Source of the DNA: Bradyrhizobium sp. NP1
GTDB taxonomy: Bacteria; Pseudomonadota; Alphaproteobacteria; Rhizobiales; Xanthobacteraceae
DNA: 64,000 nt
Assembly (NCBI RefSeq): GCF_030378205.1
Contig: NZ_CP127385.1
Span: 5,992,001 to 6,056,000, forward strand
Reading direction: 5' to 3'
Shown here one piece after another: positions 25,236 to 34,735 of the stretch. The notes beneath the pieces were generated by a model, which saw only the letters and a program-made list of their open reading frames with translations, had not been told where the DNA came from and did no database searches. The translations under genes were made by a program, and so were the position numbers. The first letter of the stretch is position 1, and the number at the start of each line of letters is the position of its first letter.

Positions 25236-25328
25236 AGCCTATCAGTTGTCTGACGGTGCCTCATCGATGAGACCCACGGGCATCAAAAGGTCGCAAGAGC
25301 CGTTCGCCCGCCCGATGGAAGAGGGGAT

Positions 25329-26270
25329 ATGGCTGAACGCTCCATTCTAAGGTTTGACGATCCCGGAGCATACGAAGCCGGTTTTGGCGACACCGGTGTC
25401 AATCTTACAATAACCGGTCCCGGCGATTTCGAAGCGGAACTGCTGCGGCTGAAACTGAACCATCTCATCATCATGCGCCTGCGCGAGCGGCTGCCACGCA
25501 TTGGCTGCATTTCGCTTGCAGCCGACAGGGTCTTTTTGTCCTTTCCAGTCGGCCGGGCGAGCCTGGAATGCGACGGGCTTACTTTCCAAAGCGGCCAGAT
25601 CGCCTTCCATGGCGCCGGCCAGCAGATGCATCAGCGGTCGAATGGCAAATGCCAATGGGGCCTGATATCCCTGCCCCTGGATCAACTCGCAAACAGTGCT
25701 GCGGCATTGACCGGCCAGCCGATGCTGCCTCCGCGCTCCACCAGACTTCTCCACCCTTTCGGCGCGGACCTGTGCCGTTTTCAACGCCTATTCCAACACG
25801 CCTGTCACCTGGCGGCCCCCGCAAGCAAACTGATTGAGCAGCCCGAAGTGGCAAGAGCACTCGAACAGGACATGCTTCATGCCGTGATCCATTGCCTGAC
25901 CGGCGACAGGACTGAAGACAGTCCCAGGACACGCTCCAAGCACACTTCCTTGATGAGCCGCTTCGAAACAGCGCTGCGCAGATCCGTCGACCGGAAGGTC
26001 ACGCTGCCCGATCTTTGTGCTGAAATCGGCGTGGCCGAACGCACTTTGCGGATGTGTTGTCGCGAGTTTCTCGGCGTCAGCCCGATGCGATACCTCTTGC
26101 TGCGCAGGCTGAACAGAGCCCGCGCTGCGCTACGGCGCGCCGATCCGTCCACAGCGAGCGTCGCGAGCATCGCGCGGGACCATCAATTCTTCGACCTTGG
26201 ACGCTTTGCCGCGACGTATCGTGCCGCTTTCGGAGAAGCGCCGTTGACGACGCTGCAGCGCAAGACTTAG
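25329..26270 (+). CDS. AraC-family transcriptional regulator (3)
   Basis: Protein of 313 residues with an N-terminal sensor-like half and a C-terminal AraC domain (VTLPDLCAEIGVAERTLRMC, VSPMRYLLLRRLNRARAALR, VASIARDHQFFDLGRFAATY, then RAAFGEAPLTTLQR). It follows regulator 2 in the same direction and shares its architecture, so the two arose by duplication. It begins just after AGAGGGG. A copy of the shared upstream motif points to autoregulation or cross-regulation. The TAXI-like gene starts 19 bases after its stop and is probably cotranscribed. Confidence 0.8.
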   Translation: MAERSILRFDDPGAYEAGFGDTGVNLTITGPGDFEAELLRLKLNHLIIMRLRERLPRIGCISLAADRVFLSFPVGRASLECDGLTFQSGQIAFHGAGQQMHQRSNGKCQWGLISLPLDQLANSAAALTGQPMLPPRSTRLLHPFGADLCRFQRLFQHACHLAAPASKLIEQPEVARALEQDMLHAVIHCLTGDRTEDSPRTRSKHTSLMSRFETALRRSVDRKVTLPDLCAEIGVAERTLRMCCREFLGVSPMRYLLLRRLNRARAALRRADPSTASVASIARDHQFFDLGRFAATYRAAFGEAPLTTLQRKT

Positions 26271-26289
26271 CTGTTCGGAGAGCTGCCCG

Positions 26290-27594
26290 ATGACCGCGAT
26301 TAAACTGCCGGCCTGGCTACGTATCGTAATGGTGAGCGGCGCTTTCCTGCTGGCCATTGGTGCCGGGCTGTTCGCCTATCTTTGGTATGTCCGTCCGGTC
26401 TCGCTGACAGTCGCAGTCGGATCGCTGGATGGCGAAGCCGACAAGATCCTGTCCGCCATCGCCAATCGGCTGACCGCGACGGGGGCGCCGGTAAGGCTGC
26501 GGATCGTCAAGCAACCGGGCCCACTCGAAGCTGCCAAGGCCTTTTCATCGGGCAAGGTCGATCTCGCCGTCGTCCGTGGCGATGTCGGTGACCTGTCGCA
26601 GGCTCAGGCCGTCCTCGTGCTTACGCACGCCGTCGTGCTGGTTTTGGCCCCTCCCGGTTCGTCGGTGACTGATGTGCCGAGCCTGAAAGGCCACAGCGTC
26701 GGCGTGGTCGGCGGGGAGATCAACAGAACCGTCGTCGACGCACTGCGTCAGGAATATGATCTCGACCGAGCGAAAGTTACCTTCAAGGATATCCCGGCGC
26801 CTGACGCACGCCGCGCTATCGCCTCGAGGAGCGTCGACGTGCTCCTGCTTGTGCTTCCCCTGACCAAAAAATACCTGGCGCTGGCGCGCAGCCTCTTCCC
26901 GCAGAACGCTAAATCCCAGCCGGTGCTCATTCCCATCGAATCGGCCGGGGCGATCGCGGAAAGCCATCGCGCGTATGAAAGCTTCGATGTGCCGATGGGC
27001 ACGCTGCGCGGCGCGCCGCCACTTCCGAGCGACGACCTGACGACATTGCGTGTGTCATTCTACCTGGTCGCGCAAAAAAAGCTCAATCCCGACACCATTG
27101 CCGACCTGACGAGATCGCTTCTCGCCGCGCGGCGCGACCTCATACACGAACTGCCGATGCTGGCGCAGGTCACCGCTCCCGACACGGACCCCGACGCCTT
27201 CCTGCCGGTCCATGCGGGTGCGGCAGAGTACTTCAATGACACCCAGCAGAGCTTTTTGGACGAGTGGAGCAATGCGATCTACCTGACGCCGATGATCCTT
27301 GGCGGATTGGCCTCGATCCTCGCGGCGGCCTGGCGGTTCGTCGGCCTGCGGACATCGAAACCGGATGAAGCGGCACTCGACTCGCTCTATGCCCTGGCTC
27401 GTCGGGTCCGCAAGGCGGAGCGCGAGGACGAATTGTCCGAGATAGAAAACCGGATTGACGACATCTTAAGCGACCAGCGCCTCAAAATTGCGGATGGGGA
27501 CGAGGATGCAGTGGACATGGCGACGTTGAACCTTGCCGTCAACAGGGTTGAGAACCTCATACATGCGCGCCGGACCATGCTGAAAACGCCATAA
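26290..27594 (+). CDS. TAXI-family substrate-binding-like membrane protein
   Basis: Protein of 434 residues. The N-terminal membrane anchor IVMVSGAFLLAIGAGLFAYL is followed by a TAXI/TRAP-type solute-binding domain (VSLTVAVGSLDGEADKILSA, SSGKVDLAVVRGDVG, SLKGHSVGVVGGEINRTVVD). A second membrane segment (YLTPMILGGLASILAAAWRF) and a charged coiled-coil tail (LARRVRKAEREDELSEIENR) follow. Free TAXI proteins end after the binding domain, so this anchored form with a cytoplasmic coiled coil looks like a sensor or a membrane receptor. No TRAP permease gene is nearby. GGAGAG precedes the ATG. Confidence 0.7.
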   Translation: MTAIKLPAWLRIVMVSGAFLLAIGAGLFAYLWYVRPVSLTVAVGSLDGEADKILSAIANRLTATGAPVRLRIVKQPGPLEAAKAFSSGKVDLAVVRGDVGDLSQAQAVLVLTHAVVLVLAPPGSSVTDVPSLKGHSVGVVGGEINRTVVDALRQEYDLDRAKVTFKDIPAPDARRAIASRSVDVLLLVLPLTKKYLALARSLFPQNAKSQPVLIPIESAGAIAESHRAYESFDVPMGTLRGAPPLPSDDLTTLRVSFYLVAQKKLNPDTIADLTRSLLAARRDLIHELPMLAQVTAPDTDPDAFLPVHAGAAEYFNDTQQSFLDEWSNAIYLTPMILGGLASILAAAWRFVGLRTSKPDEAALDSLYALARRVRKAEREDELSEIENRIDDILSDQRLKIADGDEDAVDMATLNLAVNRVENLIHARRTMLKTP

Positions 27595-27613
27595 TCGAAT
27601 GGGTGTTTTATTT

Positions 27614-27633
27614 TGCCGATTTTGCATAGGCGG
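27614..27633 (+). promoter_or_regulatory. Shared 20-bp motif, site g (secreted family copy 2)
   Basis: TGCCGATTTTGCATAGGCGG, 76 bases upstream of the start at 27709, close to the spacing at site d. Confidence 0.5.
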
Positions 27634-27708
27634 CCCGCCTGGTGGCGTCTACGGTCCACACTGATCCAACCTGCCGGACGCCTCCGGCCGATTGCAAGGG
27701 AGAACGAG

Positions 27709-28368
27709 ATGCGCAACAAGAAGGGCGGGCACATTTGCATCGCATTGCTGGCGGCGACGTTACTGCTCGCGCCCCGGACCGCGCTGGCTCAAAGCGCGCC
27801 CAACGGAAACCTGAAGACGATCGGCACGCCCTCTGCTGCACATGATCAAATTGTGCCATCGCTCATCGTTCTCAATTCCCGCGGGGCAACATTGCAGGGC
27901 GACAGCCTTGTCCTCACCGGGATCACGCCGAACTCGATCATATTCGCAGACCGGCCTGTGCGCGCCGCCGGCCACCAACTCACGGCTGACATCATCGCCG
28001 ACTGGGCCACGGGCAAGGACAGCTTCGCCAGCGATCCTCCGAACGCGACCGTTTCGGCTTTCAACAGCAAGGACGGCTCCGTAAAGGATGCCGTGGTCGT
28101 CCTGAAAAATCCGAAGCTGGACGGGGACAAGCTGGTCTTCACCGTTCAGACACTCGAGGGTGATCTCACCGGTGCCGACGGCGCAGCGTCGATCTTCATC
28201 GATATCATCGGCCGCCCCTTTACACCGCTTTCCTTTGCGGGCGTCGCGCGGCGCACTGCATACCGAGGCGCGATGTATGCCGGAGCCGCTGCTGTTGGAG
28301 CTGCCGCCGTCGGAGCCGCCTACGCCCGGCCCTATTGCGGCTATTATCCCTATCCTCCTTGTTATTGA
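27709..28368 (+). CDS. Secreted protein with C-terminal TPLSFAGVARRT motif (family copy 2)
   Basis: Exported protein of 219 residues. ATG 27709 follows AAGGGAG; the signal peptide ends near ALAQS. Mature segments DQIVPSLIVLNSRGATLQGD, TPNSIIFADRPVRAAGHQL, PPNATVSAFNSKDGSV, then FIDIIGRPFTPLSFAGVARR and the tail CGYYPYPPCY parallel the protein at 16414-17082 from end to end. Function unknown. The identical tail and motif in two paralogues 11 kb apart suggest a conserved sorting or attachment signal. Confidence 0.75.
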   Translation: MRNKKGGHICIALLAATLLLAPRTALAQSAPNGNLKTIGTPSAAHDQIVPSLIVLNSRGATLQGDSLVLTGITPNSIIFADRPVRAAGHQLTADIIADWATGKDSFASDPPNATVSAFNSKDGSVKDAVVVLKNPKLDGDKLVFTVQTLEGDLTGADGAASIFIDIIGRPFTPLSFAGVARRTAYRGAMYAGAAAVGAAAVGAAYARPYCGYYPYPPCY

Positions 28369-28460
28369 GCGCGTCCGTGCCGGGCGGCACATAGCTGCCG
28401 CCCGACACGGATCGGCGATCAACCCCTGCAGACGAGTACGCTCCCAATATTGAGGTTCTA

Positions 28461-28937
28461 ATGCAGCGCAAACCCTGGTTCGTGGCAGGCGTTACGAGCT
28501 TGTTAGCCATGTTCGTTCCGCGGAAAGAAACGAGCGCCCGGCCGGCAATCTGCATTGATATAAGCAAGATCGCCGGCGGCATCGCCACAACCTTGGCATT
28601 GATCGCCTTCTTCGTCACGGCGCAGGCGCGGGCACAGACCCAGTGCCCCGTGATCGGAAGCGCATCCACCTGGGGATTTCCCGCGACTGGCTATTTCGAT
28701 GTTTCTGCCGGCGGCGCCTGCCTCTTCTCGCTCAACATCAATGGTGAAATTCTTAGCGCCCAGATCGCAAGAGCGCCCTCGAATGGGAGCTTGAACATGG
28801 TGAACGTATCCACCTACACCTATACACCGAACGCGGGCTTCACCGGCACCGACGCGTTCGCAATCGAGGCGACGGGAAATGAGATTGGCGGCCCTGTTGG
28901 GACGTCGGTGATCACTATGAATGCGACAGTTCGCTGA
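28461..28937 (+). CDS. Secreted Ig-like domain protein
   Basis: Protein of 158 residues. A long N-terminus with a hydrophobic stretch (GGIATTLALIAFFVTAQARA) serves as an uncleaved or late-cleaved signal. The mature part contains NMVNVSTYTYTPNAGFTGTD followed by AFAIEA, the pattern of bacterial Ig-like/cadherin-type repeats (Y.P..GF.GTD.F). It is probably a small cell-surface or periplasmic beta-sandwich. GAGG precedes the ATG. Not related to its neighbours by sequence. Confidence 0.6.
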   Translation: MQRKPWFVAGVTSLLAMFVPRKETSARPAICIDISKIAGGIATTLALIAFFVTAQARAQTQCPVIGSASTWGFPATGYFDVSAGGACLFSLNINGEILSAQIARAPSNGSLNMVNVSTYTYTPNAGFTGTDAFAIEATGNEIGGPVGTSVITMNATVR

Positions 28938-28998
28938 TGCGAAGCGAGATTTCAATCTCGAAGCCAGGTACACCATGACTGAACTTGGAGGAACAATT

Positions 28999-29430
28999 AT
29001 GAGTCCTCGGTCTGCATGCGCTCGTGCAGGCGTCGCCCCGATCGCTTTTCTCGTCCTGTTGTATTCGGTTGCATCCGGCTACGCTCAGCAATCAACGGGC
29101 CAATTGTTGATATCGTCGGGGTTTAATCCCATTGCCGCCACGACGCCGGAGATGGTGAATCGGCTGATGTCATTCCCGCCCAATCAGTTCCAGCTACGGC
29201 AAAAGGGCGGACGCCCCTACTACGTCTACGCGGATCCCTCCGGATGTACCTGTGCGTATGTCGGCAGCGTGGCCGCGATGGACAAATATCGCGCCAGTTA
29301 TGGTGCGCTGCCGGCAAATACGCTCTCGGCAGGTGGCTTCACGAACCCCGAGCAGAACCTCATCAACAGCATGGACAACGACGAGGCTTCAGGCCAGTTC
29401 AACAATGACGTATTTGGTCCGGACTTTTAG
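28999..29430 (+). CDS. Secreted hypothetical protein
   Basis: Protein of 143 residues. ATG 28999 is chosen because GGAGG precedes it; the frame upstream overlaps the end of the previous gene. Signal peptide SPRSACARAGVAPIAFLVLL ends near YAQQS. The mature part is small and polar, with two Cys in DPSGCTCAYVGS and a GGFTNPEQNLINSMDN segment. No family is recognised; close coupling to 28461 suggests a shared role in the cell envelope. Confidence 0.5.
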   Translation: MSPRSACARAGVAPIAFLVLLYSVASGYAQQSTGQLLISSGFNPIAATTPEMVNRLMSFPPNQFQLRQKGGRPYYVYADPSGCTCAYVGSVAAMDKYRASYGALPANTLSAGGFTNPEQNLINSMDNDEASGQFNNDVFGPDF

Positions 29431-30142
29431 CCTCGTCGAACAGGAATTCCTGCCCTATCATCGACCGCGCGGTGTTGCCGAACACGTCATCTAGAGCGTC
29501 TACCGCGCGTGTGCCTGTTCCGCCTATCCGAAGGCGCGAGCCCGAACACGTTAAAAAAGATCATTAGTCCGAATGATCGCAACAAGTCCAAAGGCGAAGT
29601 CGCTGGCAGGTTCGCTGAAATCCGCGATCGCAAATTATGTTTGACGAACCTCAAGCGACTCTTCTTGACCCACTCCAGATATGAATGCGGAGGAGCGCTC
29701 GCTCCTCACCGGTGATTTAAAGCTCGCCTAGCCCGCGCACAACGAGGTTCTGGCTCAAAAGGACAAAATCGCAGAAAATCGCGGCCCGGTATTTGAGCAG
29801 ACCGCGGGAGGACCGATAGGCTTATTTTGCGACAAGCCAACATTCCATAACCGCTCATTCCGCGATCACCTGCGGTTGCAAGCTCAAGTTCGACCGGCGG
29901 GCTCCAAATGCCCCTCCGATCTTTCAGATTGTCCGATTTGCTCGCCCCAGTATCCTAATCTACGACGAGGACATCTCCGGCCTGGCGTGTCAGACGGATC
30001 AAGCTGACCTCCCAACTGAAAGGTCCGAATGCTGGTATCGACCGCTCGAATGTGGATCAAGCAGAGCGGGGCGAGAGAGTGCTTCTGCTTCCGAAAGATC
30101 CCGACGTCACGTGCGCGCGCCGGGCGTACACCCGCCCATTCA
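29431..30142. other. Gene-free stretch with a hairpin
   Basis: No convincing frame on either strand. A perfect hairpin GAGGAGCG-CT-CGCTCCTC lies at 29690-29707. The stretch separates the envelope block from the ABC transporter remnant and probably contains decayed sequence. Confidence 0.35.
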
Positions 30143-31884
30143 TTATTCGCAAAGCAGATCGAGAATCGCCGCGCTGCGGGCAAAGTTGCCGGCTGGAAGG
30201 GCGTGGAACGCCGCACCCGCCGCAGCGCGCGCGAAGTCGACGAACTTACCGTTCTCATCGCCGCAAATGACCAGACGATCGCGGCCTTTCTCAATCAGCT
30301 CATACATCGGATAGGTCAGCACCGCCTTCCAGGTGTCCTCATAGCTTTCGTGGTTCTTGAGGTAGGCGTGCACCTCGGTCGTCAGGCGCTCGGGATCGAT
30401 GTCGGGATCGTTCTTGCGCACCGCCTCACGCGTCCGCTCGTACCAAGGCCAGTAGAGTTCCTGGTCGCGCGTGGCATGCCAGAGACGGATAAGGTGCGCA
30501 CCATCCCAGTCGAGCTGAATCGGCTCAGCATAGCGCGCCGCGATCTCGTCGCGCTGTGCTGGCGGCAGTGCTGACGGATTGTCGAGGACAACCTTCTTGA
30601 TCAGCGAAGGCGCGTGCTGGGTCAGCGCGACGGCGACCGCTCCGCCGCCATCCCTGGCATAGACATCAACAGGAACGTCGGCCAGCGCGGGAAGAGCCCC
30701 AGCGATCGTCCTGGCATAGGCTTCGACTTCGACGGCGACATTGGCGAGAGCGTCCGAGTCCCCGCATCCCGGCAGGTCGATCGCGATCACCTCGCGATCC
30801 TTGCTCAGCAACTCGGGCAGTGTGCCCAGCATGCTGACCGATCCAGGAGCAGGCGGCAGGACGATGATCGTCCGTCCCTTGCCGGCGCCGTAGCGGCGCA
30901 AGGCAAGCTGCCCCCCCCCGGCAGGTCGAAATAGTCGCGGGTTTGGCCGGCGGCGCGCGGCGTGGTTCCGATGACCAAGGGCGACTGGCCCCAGTCACCA
31001 GCCTCTTTCAGCAGTGCGATCTCGTGCGCGACTCCCGCCGCCTTGTCGATCGGCATTTCCGCAATGCGGCAGCAGTCAGGCAGATTGTGCAGGTGCCGGA
31101 GCGCCGGGAGCAGTGAATCGTCCGGGTAGGCGAGAAAATAGACCGGCGTCTTCAGATGGGGGATGGCCTCTTCTGCACGATACCGGAACACCGCCGCGTA
31201 GGGTGGCACGTAGCCCATGCCGACCTCGAGGATATCCACGAGTCCATTGTGCAGTTTCTCTGGCGATGGAATGTCGACATCGCCGCGGGTACCCTTGCCG
31301 CGGATGTTCCAGGGCCAGAACACATTCTGCTCGCGGTAGCGATACCAGAGCCACATTAGATGCAGCCCTTCCCAGGTCGCCGTATATTCGGGGAAATAGG
31401 TACTGAGACGCAGGTTGCGCTCCAGGTCTGAATAGATCGGCAGGCCGTCCAGTAGCGCGATTGCCGATCGCTCCGGGAAGCGGCGTGCGAACTCCAAGCA
31501 GATGCTGGCACCGGTGTGAGAGCCGTACAGCCCGACCTTCGCAATCCCCATCTGGTTGAGCATGTCGGCAAGCGCGATGGCCTGATCGGCCACGTCTGGC
31601 TTGGGCGTGTTGAGCGCGGTTGACCGGCCCAGTCCGGGTGCATCCAGCGCGATGGCCGTGAAATGCTCGGCGAAGGCCAGAGTCTGACGATCCAGCGTCC
31701 GCGAACTGGTTGGGGACTGCCCGATGAGGATCACAACCGGGCCGCTGCCAGCGTAGCGGTAGTGAACCAGACGGTCGCCGACCGTGACAAAGGCGCGGCG
31801 AATGCGCTGTTTGGGTTGGGTGTTCGAATCCAAAGTTATGTTCTCCGTCAATCCACGTACGCGCATATGGCGGTACGGTGGCAA
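30143..31884 (-). pseudogene. Double alpha/beta hydrolase, frameshifted at a G run
   Basis: Two consecutive alpha/beta-hydrolase domains lie in different frames. The first (30805-31884) has VTVGDRLVHYRYAGSGPVVI, LDAPGLGRS and a GSHTGAS nucleophile region. Its frame reads FDLPGGG then runs into nonsense at nine consecutive G bases on the minus strand (plus 30911-30919). The second (30143-30901) starts in the other frame as LRRYGAGKGRTIIVLPPAPG with IDLPGCGDSD and WPWYERTREAVRKND, which parallels the first domain. One extra or two fewer G would join them as one protein of about 580 residues. It follows two peptide-transporter ATPase genes, so it was perhaps a hydrolase for the imported compound. 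A sequencing error or phase variation at the G run cannot be excluded. Confidence 0.65.
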
Positions 31885-31936
31885 TCAGTGCGGCGTCCAC
31901 CCCGGTCCGGAACGGGCGCGGCCGCTGCCGCCCGCG

Positions 31937-32866
31937 CTACAACACATGACATGCGATCTTGCGACCTCGGGCCTCGGCGCGCAGCTCCGGCGCGGCATTG
32001 CTGCAGATATCTTGCCGGTTGGGGCAGCGGGGGCTGAACACGCAACCCTTGGGCGGATTGATCGCAGTGACGTCGATGGCCTCCTTCGGGCCCTGCTGCG
32101 CGCCACACGACTGCGCGACACCGGGCACGGCATTCATCAGCATATTGGTGTAGGGATGCTTGGCGTCCGGCCAGAAAGTGCTGCGCGGCCCCTCCTCGAC
32201 AACCCGGCCCAGATACATGACGGCGATGTAGTCCGAGATGTGCTTCACCACCGCCAGATCGTGCGAGATGAAGACGTAGGATAGGCCGAGCTCGACCTGA
32301 AGATCCGCCATCATGTTCAGGATCTGAGCCTGCACCGACACGTCCAGCGCGGAAACAGGCTCGTCGAAGACGACGATCTTCGCGCCGGTGCACAACGCGC
32401 GGACAATGGCCAGCCGCTGCCTCTGGCCACCCGAAAATTCGTGCGGGTATCTGGTCAGCACTTCTGGTCCGAACCCGACGGTCTTGATTAGGAAATCGCG
32501 CCATTCGTTGTGTTGAGACTGCGAGCGGTCCGACAACGCCAGCGCGTCGTCAAGCGATCGGGAGATCCGCTTGCGCGGATTGAAAGACGAATACGGATCT
32601 TGGAACACCATTTGGATCGCGTTCTGGCGCGCCATCGCAACAGTGTCGCCGGGGGAAATCGTGATCGTGCCCCGCGTGGGCTGGACCAACCCCACAAGCG
32701 TCCGAGCAAGACTGGACTTGCCACAACCGGATTCGCCCACGATGGCGAGAGTCTCGCCCTTGCGGAGCTCGATCGTCACCGATTCGACGGCCCTCACCAC
32801 CTTGCCGGCGACGGTGTAGTCGACGCCGACATTGTCGGCCCTCAAGACAACTTCACCGGACGGCAT
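31937..32866 (-). CDS. ABC transporter ATP-binding protein, OppF/DppF type
   Basis: ATPase of 309 residues for an oligopeptide/nickel-type importer. Visible motifs are Walker A GESGCGKSS, Q-loop VFQDPYSSFNP, signature FSGGQRQR, Walker B IVVFDEPVSALDV, H-loop FISHDLAVV, and the C-terminal oligopeptide extension with CVFSPRCPNRQDIC. The ATG at 32866 lies inside the 3' end of the upstream ATPase gene (overlap of 14 bases), indicating translational coupling; the longer frame to 33163 is antisense to that gene's reading and unused. The gene itself is intact, but its permease partners are damaged. Confidence 0.85.
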   Translation of the reverse strand: MPSGEVVLRADNVGVDYTVAGKVVRAVESVTIELRKGETLAIVGESGCGKSSLARTLVGLVQPTRGTITISPGDTVAMARQNAIQMVFQDPYSSFNPRKRISRSLDDALALSDRSQSQHNEWRDFLIKTVGFGPEVLTRYPHEFSGGQRQRLAIVRALCTGAKIVVFDEPVSALDVSVQAQILNMMADLQVELGLSYVFISHDLAVVKHISDYIAVMYLGRVVEEGPRSTFWPDAKHPYTNMLMNAVPGVAQSCGAQQGPKEAIDVTAINPPKGCVFSPRCPNRQDICSNAAPELRAEARGRKIACHVL

Positions 32867-33899
32867 GCGCGCCTCGCGCATTGAAGCAGGCCACGTTGTG
32901 CGTGGAGCCCACGGGCAGGAGCAAAGGCTTGTCCGCGAGACAGCGCTCGGACTTGAGGTCGCACCGTGGATGGAAATTGCACCCCGCCGGCAGCATGCCA
33001 AGCGGCGGCACGATACCGGGAATCTCAACCATTCTCTTGCGGACATCGCCGTCCACAGAACGGTCGAAACGGGGGGTGGCGGCAAGAAGCCTCGTCGTAT
33101 AGGGGTGGATCGGGTGATCGAACAGATCGGCACAAGCCGCCCGCTCGACCACCTTTCCTGCATACATCACCGTGACGTTGTCGGCGAATTCCTTCACGAC
33201 GCCGAAGTCATGCGTGATCATCAGCACCGAGAGCCCAAGCTCTTGCTGCAGGTCGCGCAGCAGGTTCAGGATGTCGCGTTGGATCGTGACATCGAGTGCG
33301 GTCGTCGGCTCGTCGGCGATGATGACCTTGGGCTTGCACGCCAGCGCGATCGCAATCATCACGCGCTGCCGCATGCCGCCTGAGAGGCGGTGCGGATATT
33401 CCGACATCCGAATCTCGGGCGACGAGATGCGAACCAACCTCAGCAGTTCCAGCGCCCTGGATCTCGCCTCCTTGCGGCTCGCTAGCTGATGGATGATGAG
33501 AGACTCGGCTATCTGCGAACCGATGGTCATGAGCGGGTTTAGCGAACTCATCGGGTCCTGGAACACCATCGCGATGTCCCGACCGCGGATTTCCCTTCGC
33601 TTGCGGTCGGGCAGAGCCGTGAGTTCCTGCTCGCCTAGCCAGATCCGGCCCGAGGCGATCTTCATGCTGCCTTGGAGTACGCCCATGATGGCCTGAGCTG
33701 TCACGGATTTTCCGCATCCGGATTCACCGACTAGTCCCATGACCTCGCCCGGCCGCACCGCGAGCGAGACACCTTCCACGACCTGCAGATCGGTCCCCGT
33801 CCGGGTCTTGAGCGTGACGGTCATATCCTCGACCCGAAGCGCCCACGCGACCTTGGCCTCCGACGCGGTCATGGGTTCGGTTGGTTGGGCGCGGGTCAC
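32853..33899 (-). CDS. ABC transporter ATP-binding protein, OppD/DppD type
   Basis: ATPase of 348 residues: Walker A GESGCGKSV, Q-loop VFQDPMSSLNP, signature LSGGMRQR, Walker B VIIADEPTTALDV, H-loop MITHDFGVV, and a C-terminal CNFHPRCDLKSERC motif typical of OppD/DppD proteins. The start is GTG (33899), whose G overlaps the original stop of the damaged permease gene, giving a GTGA junction. It is intact and would work only if another permease pair is available. Confidence 0.85.
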   Translation of the reverse strand: MTRAQPTEPMTASEAKVAWALRVEDMTVTLKTRTGTDLQVVEGVSLAVRPGEVMGLVGESGCGKSVTAQAIMGVLQGSMKIASGRIWLGEQELTALPDRKRREIRGRDIAMVFQDPMSSLNPLMTIGSQIAESLIIHQLASRKEARSRALELLRLVRISSPEIRMSEYPHRLSGGMRQRVMIAIALACKPKVIIADEPTTALDVTIQRDILNLLRDLQQELGLSVLMITHDFGVVKEFADNVTVMYAGKVVERAACADLFDHPIHPYTTRLLAATPRFDRSVDGDVRKRMVEIPGIVPPLGMLPAGCNFHPRCDLKSERCLADKPLLLPVGSTHNVACFNARGAHAVR

Positions 33900-34735
33900 G
33901 AGCCACCTCGCGGGTTGAGCCAGTCGTTGAGGAGGTCGCCCAACAGGTTCACGACGATCACGATGAAGACGATCATGAAACCGGGCACGGCGACCTAGAA
34001 CCAGGCGCTCCGGAGCGACTCGCGCCCCGTGCCGATCATGGTGCCGAGCGATGTGGCATTAGGGTCGCCAAGCCCGAGAAAGGAAAGCGCTGCCTCGCTC
34101 AGGATGGCATTGGCAACCAGGATCGACACCATCACCAGGATCGGCGGAAGGGCGTTCGGCAAGATTTCGCCGAACATGATCTTGATATCGCCCATCTTCA
34201 GGAGACGCGCCGCGTTGACATATTCGCGCTCGCGTAGCGTGAGATATTCGGCACGGGTCAAGCGGGCAACCGGCGGCCACGACACCACGGCGATAGCGGT
34301 GATTATCACAGGGATCGACGAGCCGAAGACGGCGACGAGCACAATCATCATCAGGAACGAGGGTGTCGTCTGAAGCGTGTCGGTCAAACGCATCAGCACG
34401 TCGTCGACTATGCCGCGGTAGTAGCCTGCAATCGCGCCCACGAGAATGCCGAGCACAAGGGCCGTTGTCGCAGCGACCATACCGATGACAAGCGACAGGC
34501 GCGTGCCGTGGACCAGTCCGGCTAGAACATCTCGGCCGAGGGCGTCAGTACCTAGGATGCAATTCGGGTCTTGAAATGGCCAAACGAAGGGCGATCCGGA
34601 CATCGCCCAGGGATCGACCGGATAGATGTGTGGACCGATGATTCCGAGCAGGACGAGCAATCCCCCCAGTGCCACGAGAATGATCAACCGCTTCCCGCCG
34701 CCCACGGCGGACGCGGCGATACGAAGGGATGTCAT
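33896..34735 (-). pseudogene. OppC/DppC-type permease with premature stop
   Basis: Reads as a DppC-type permease (VDPWAMSGSPFVWPFQDPNC, GTDALGRDVLAGLVHGTRLS, EAA loop VNAARLLKMGDIKIMFGEIL). At codon 247 a TAG (33995-33997) stops it after SLRSAWF. The same frame continues VAVPGFMIVFIVIVVNLLGD, LLNDWLNPRGGS to TGA at 33896, where family members have the last membrane helix. The missing residue is probably Tyr (TAC to TAG). Loss of the last helix probably inactivates the transporter. The start overlaps the upstream permease stop (ATGA). Confidence 0.75.
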
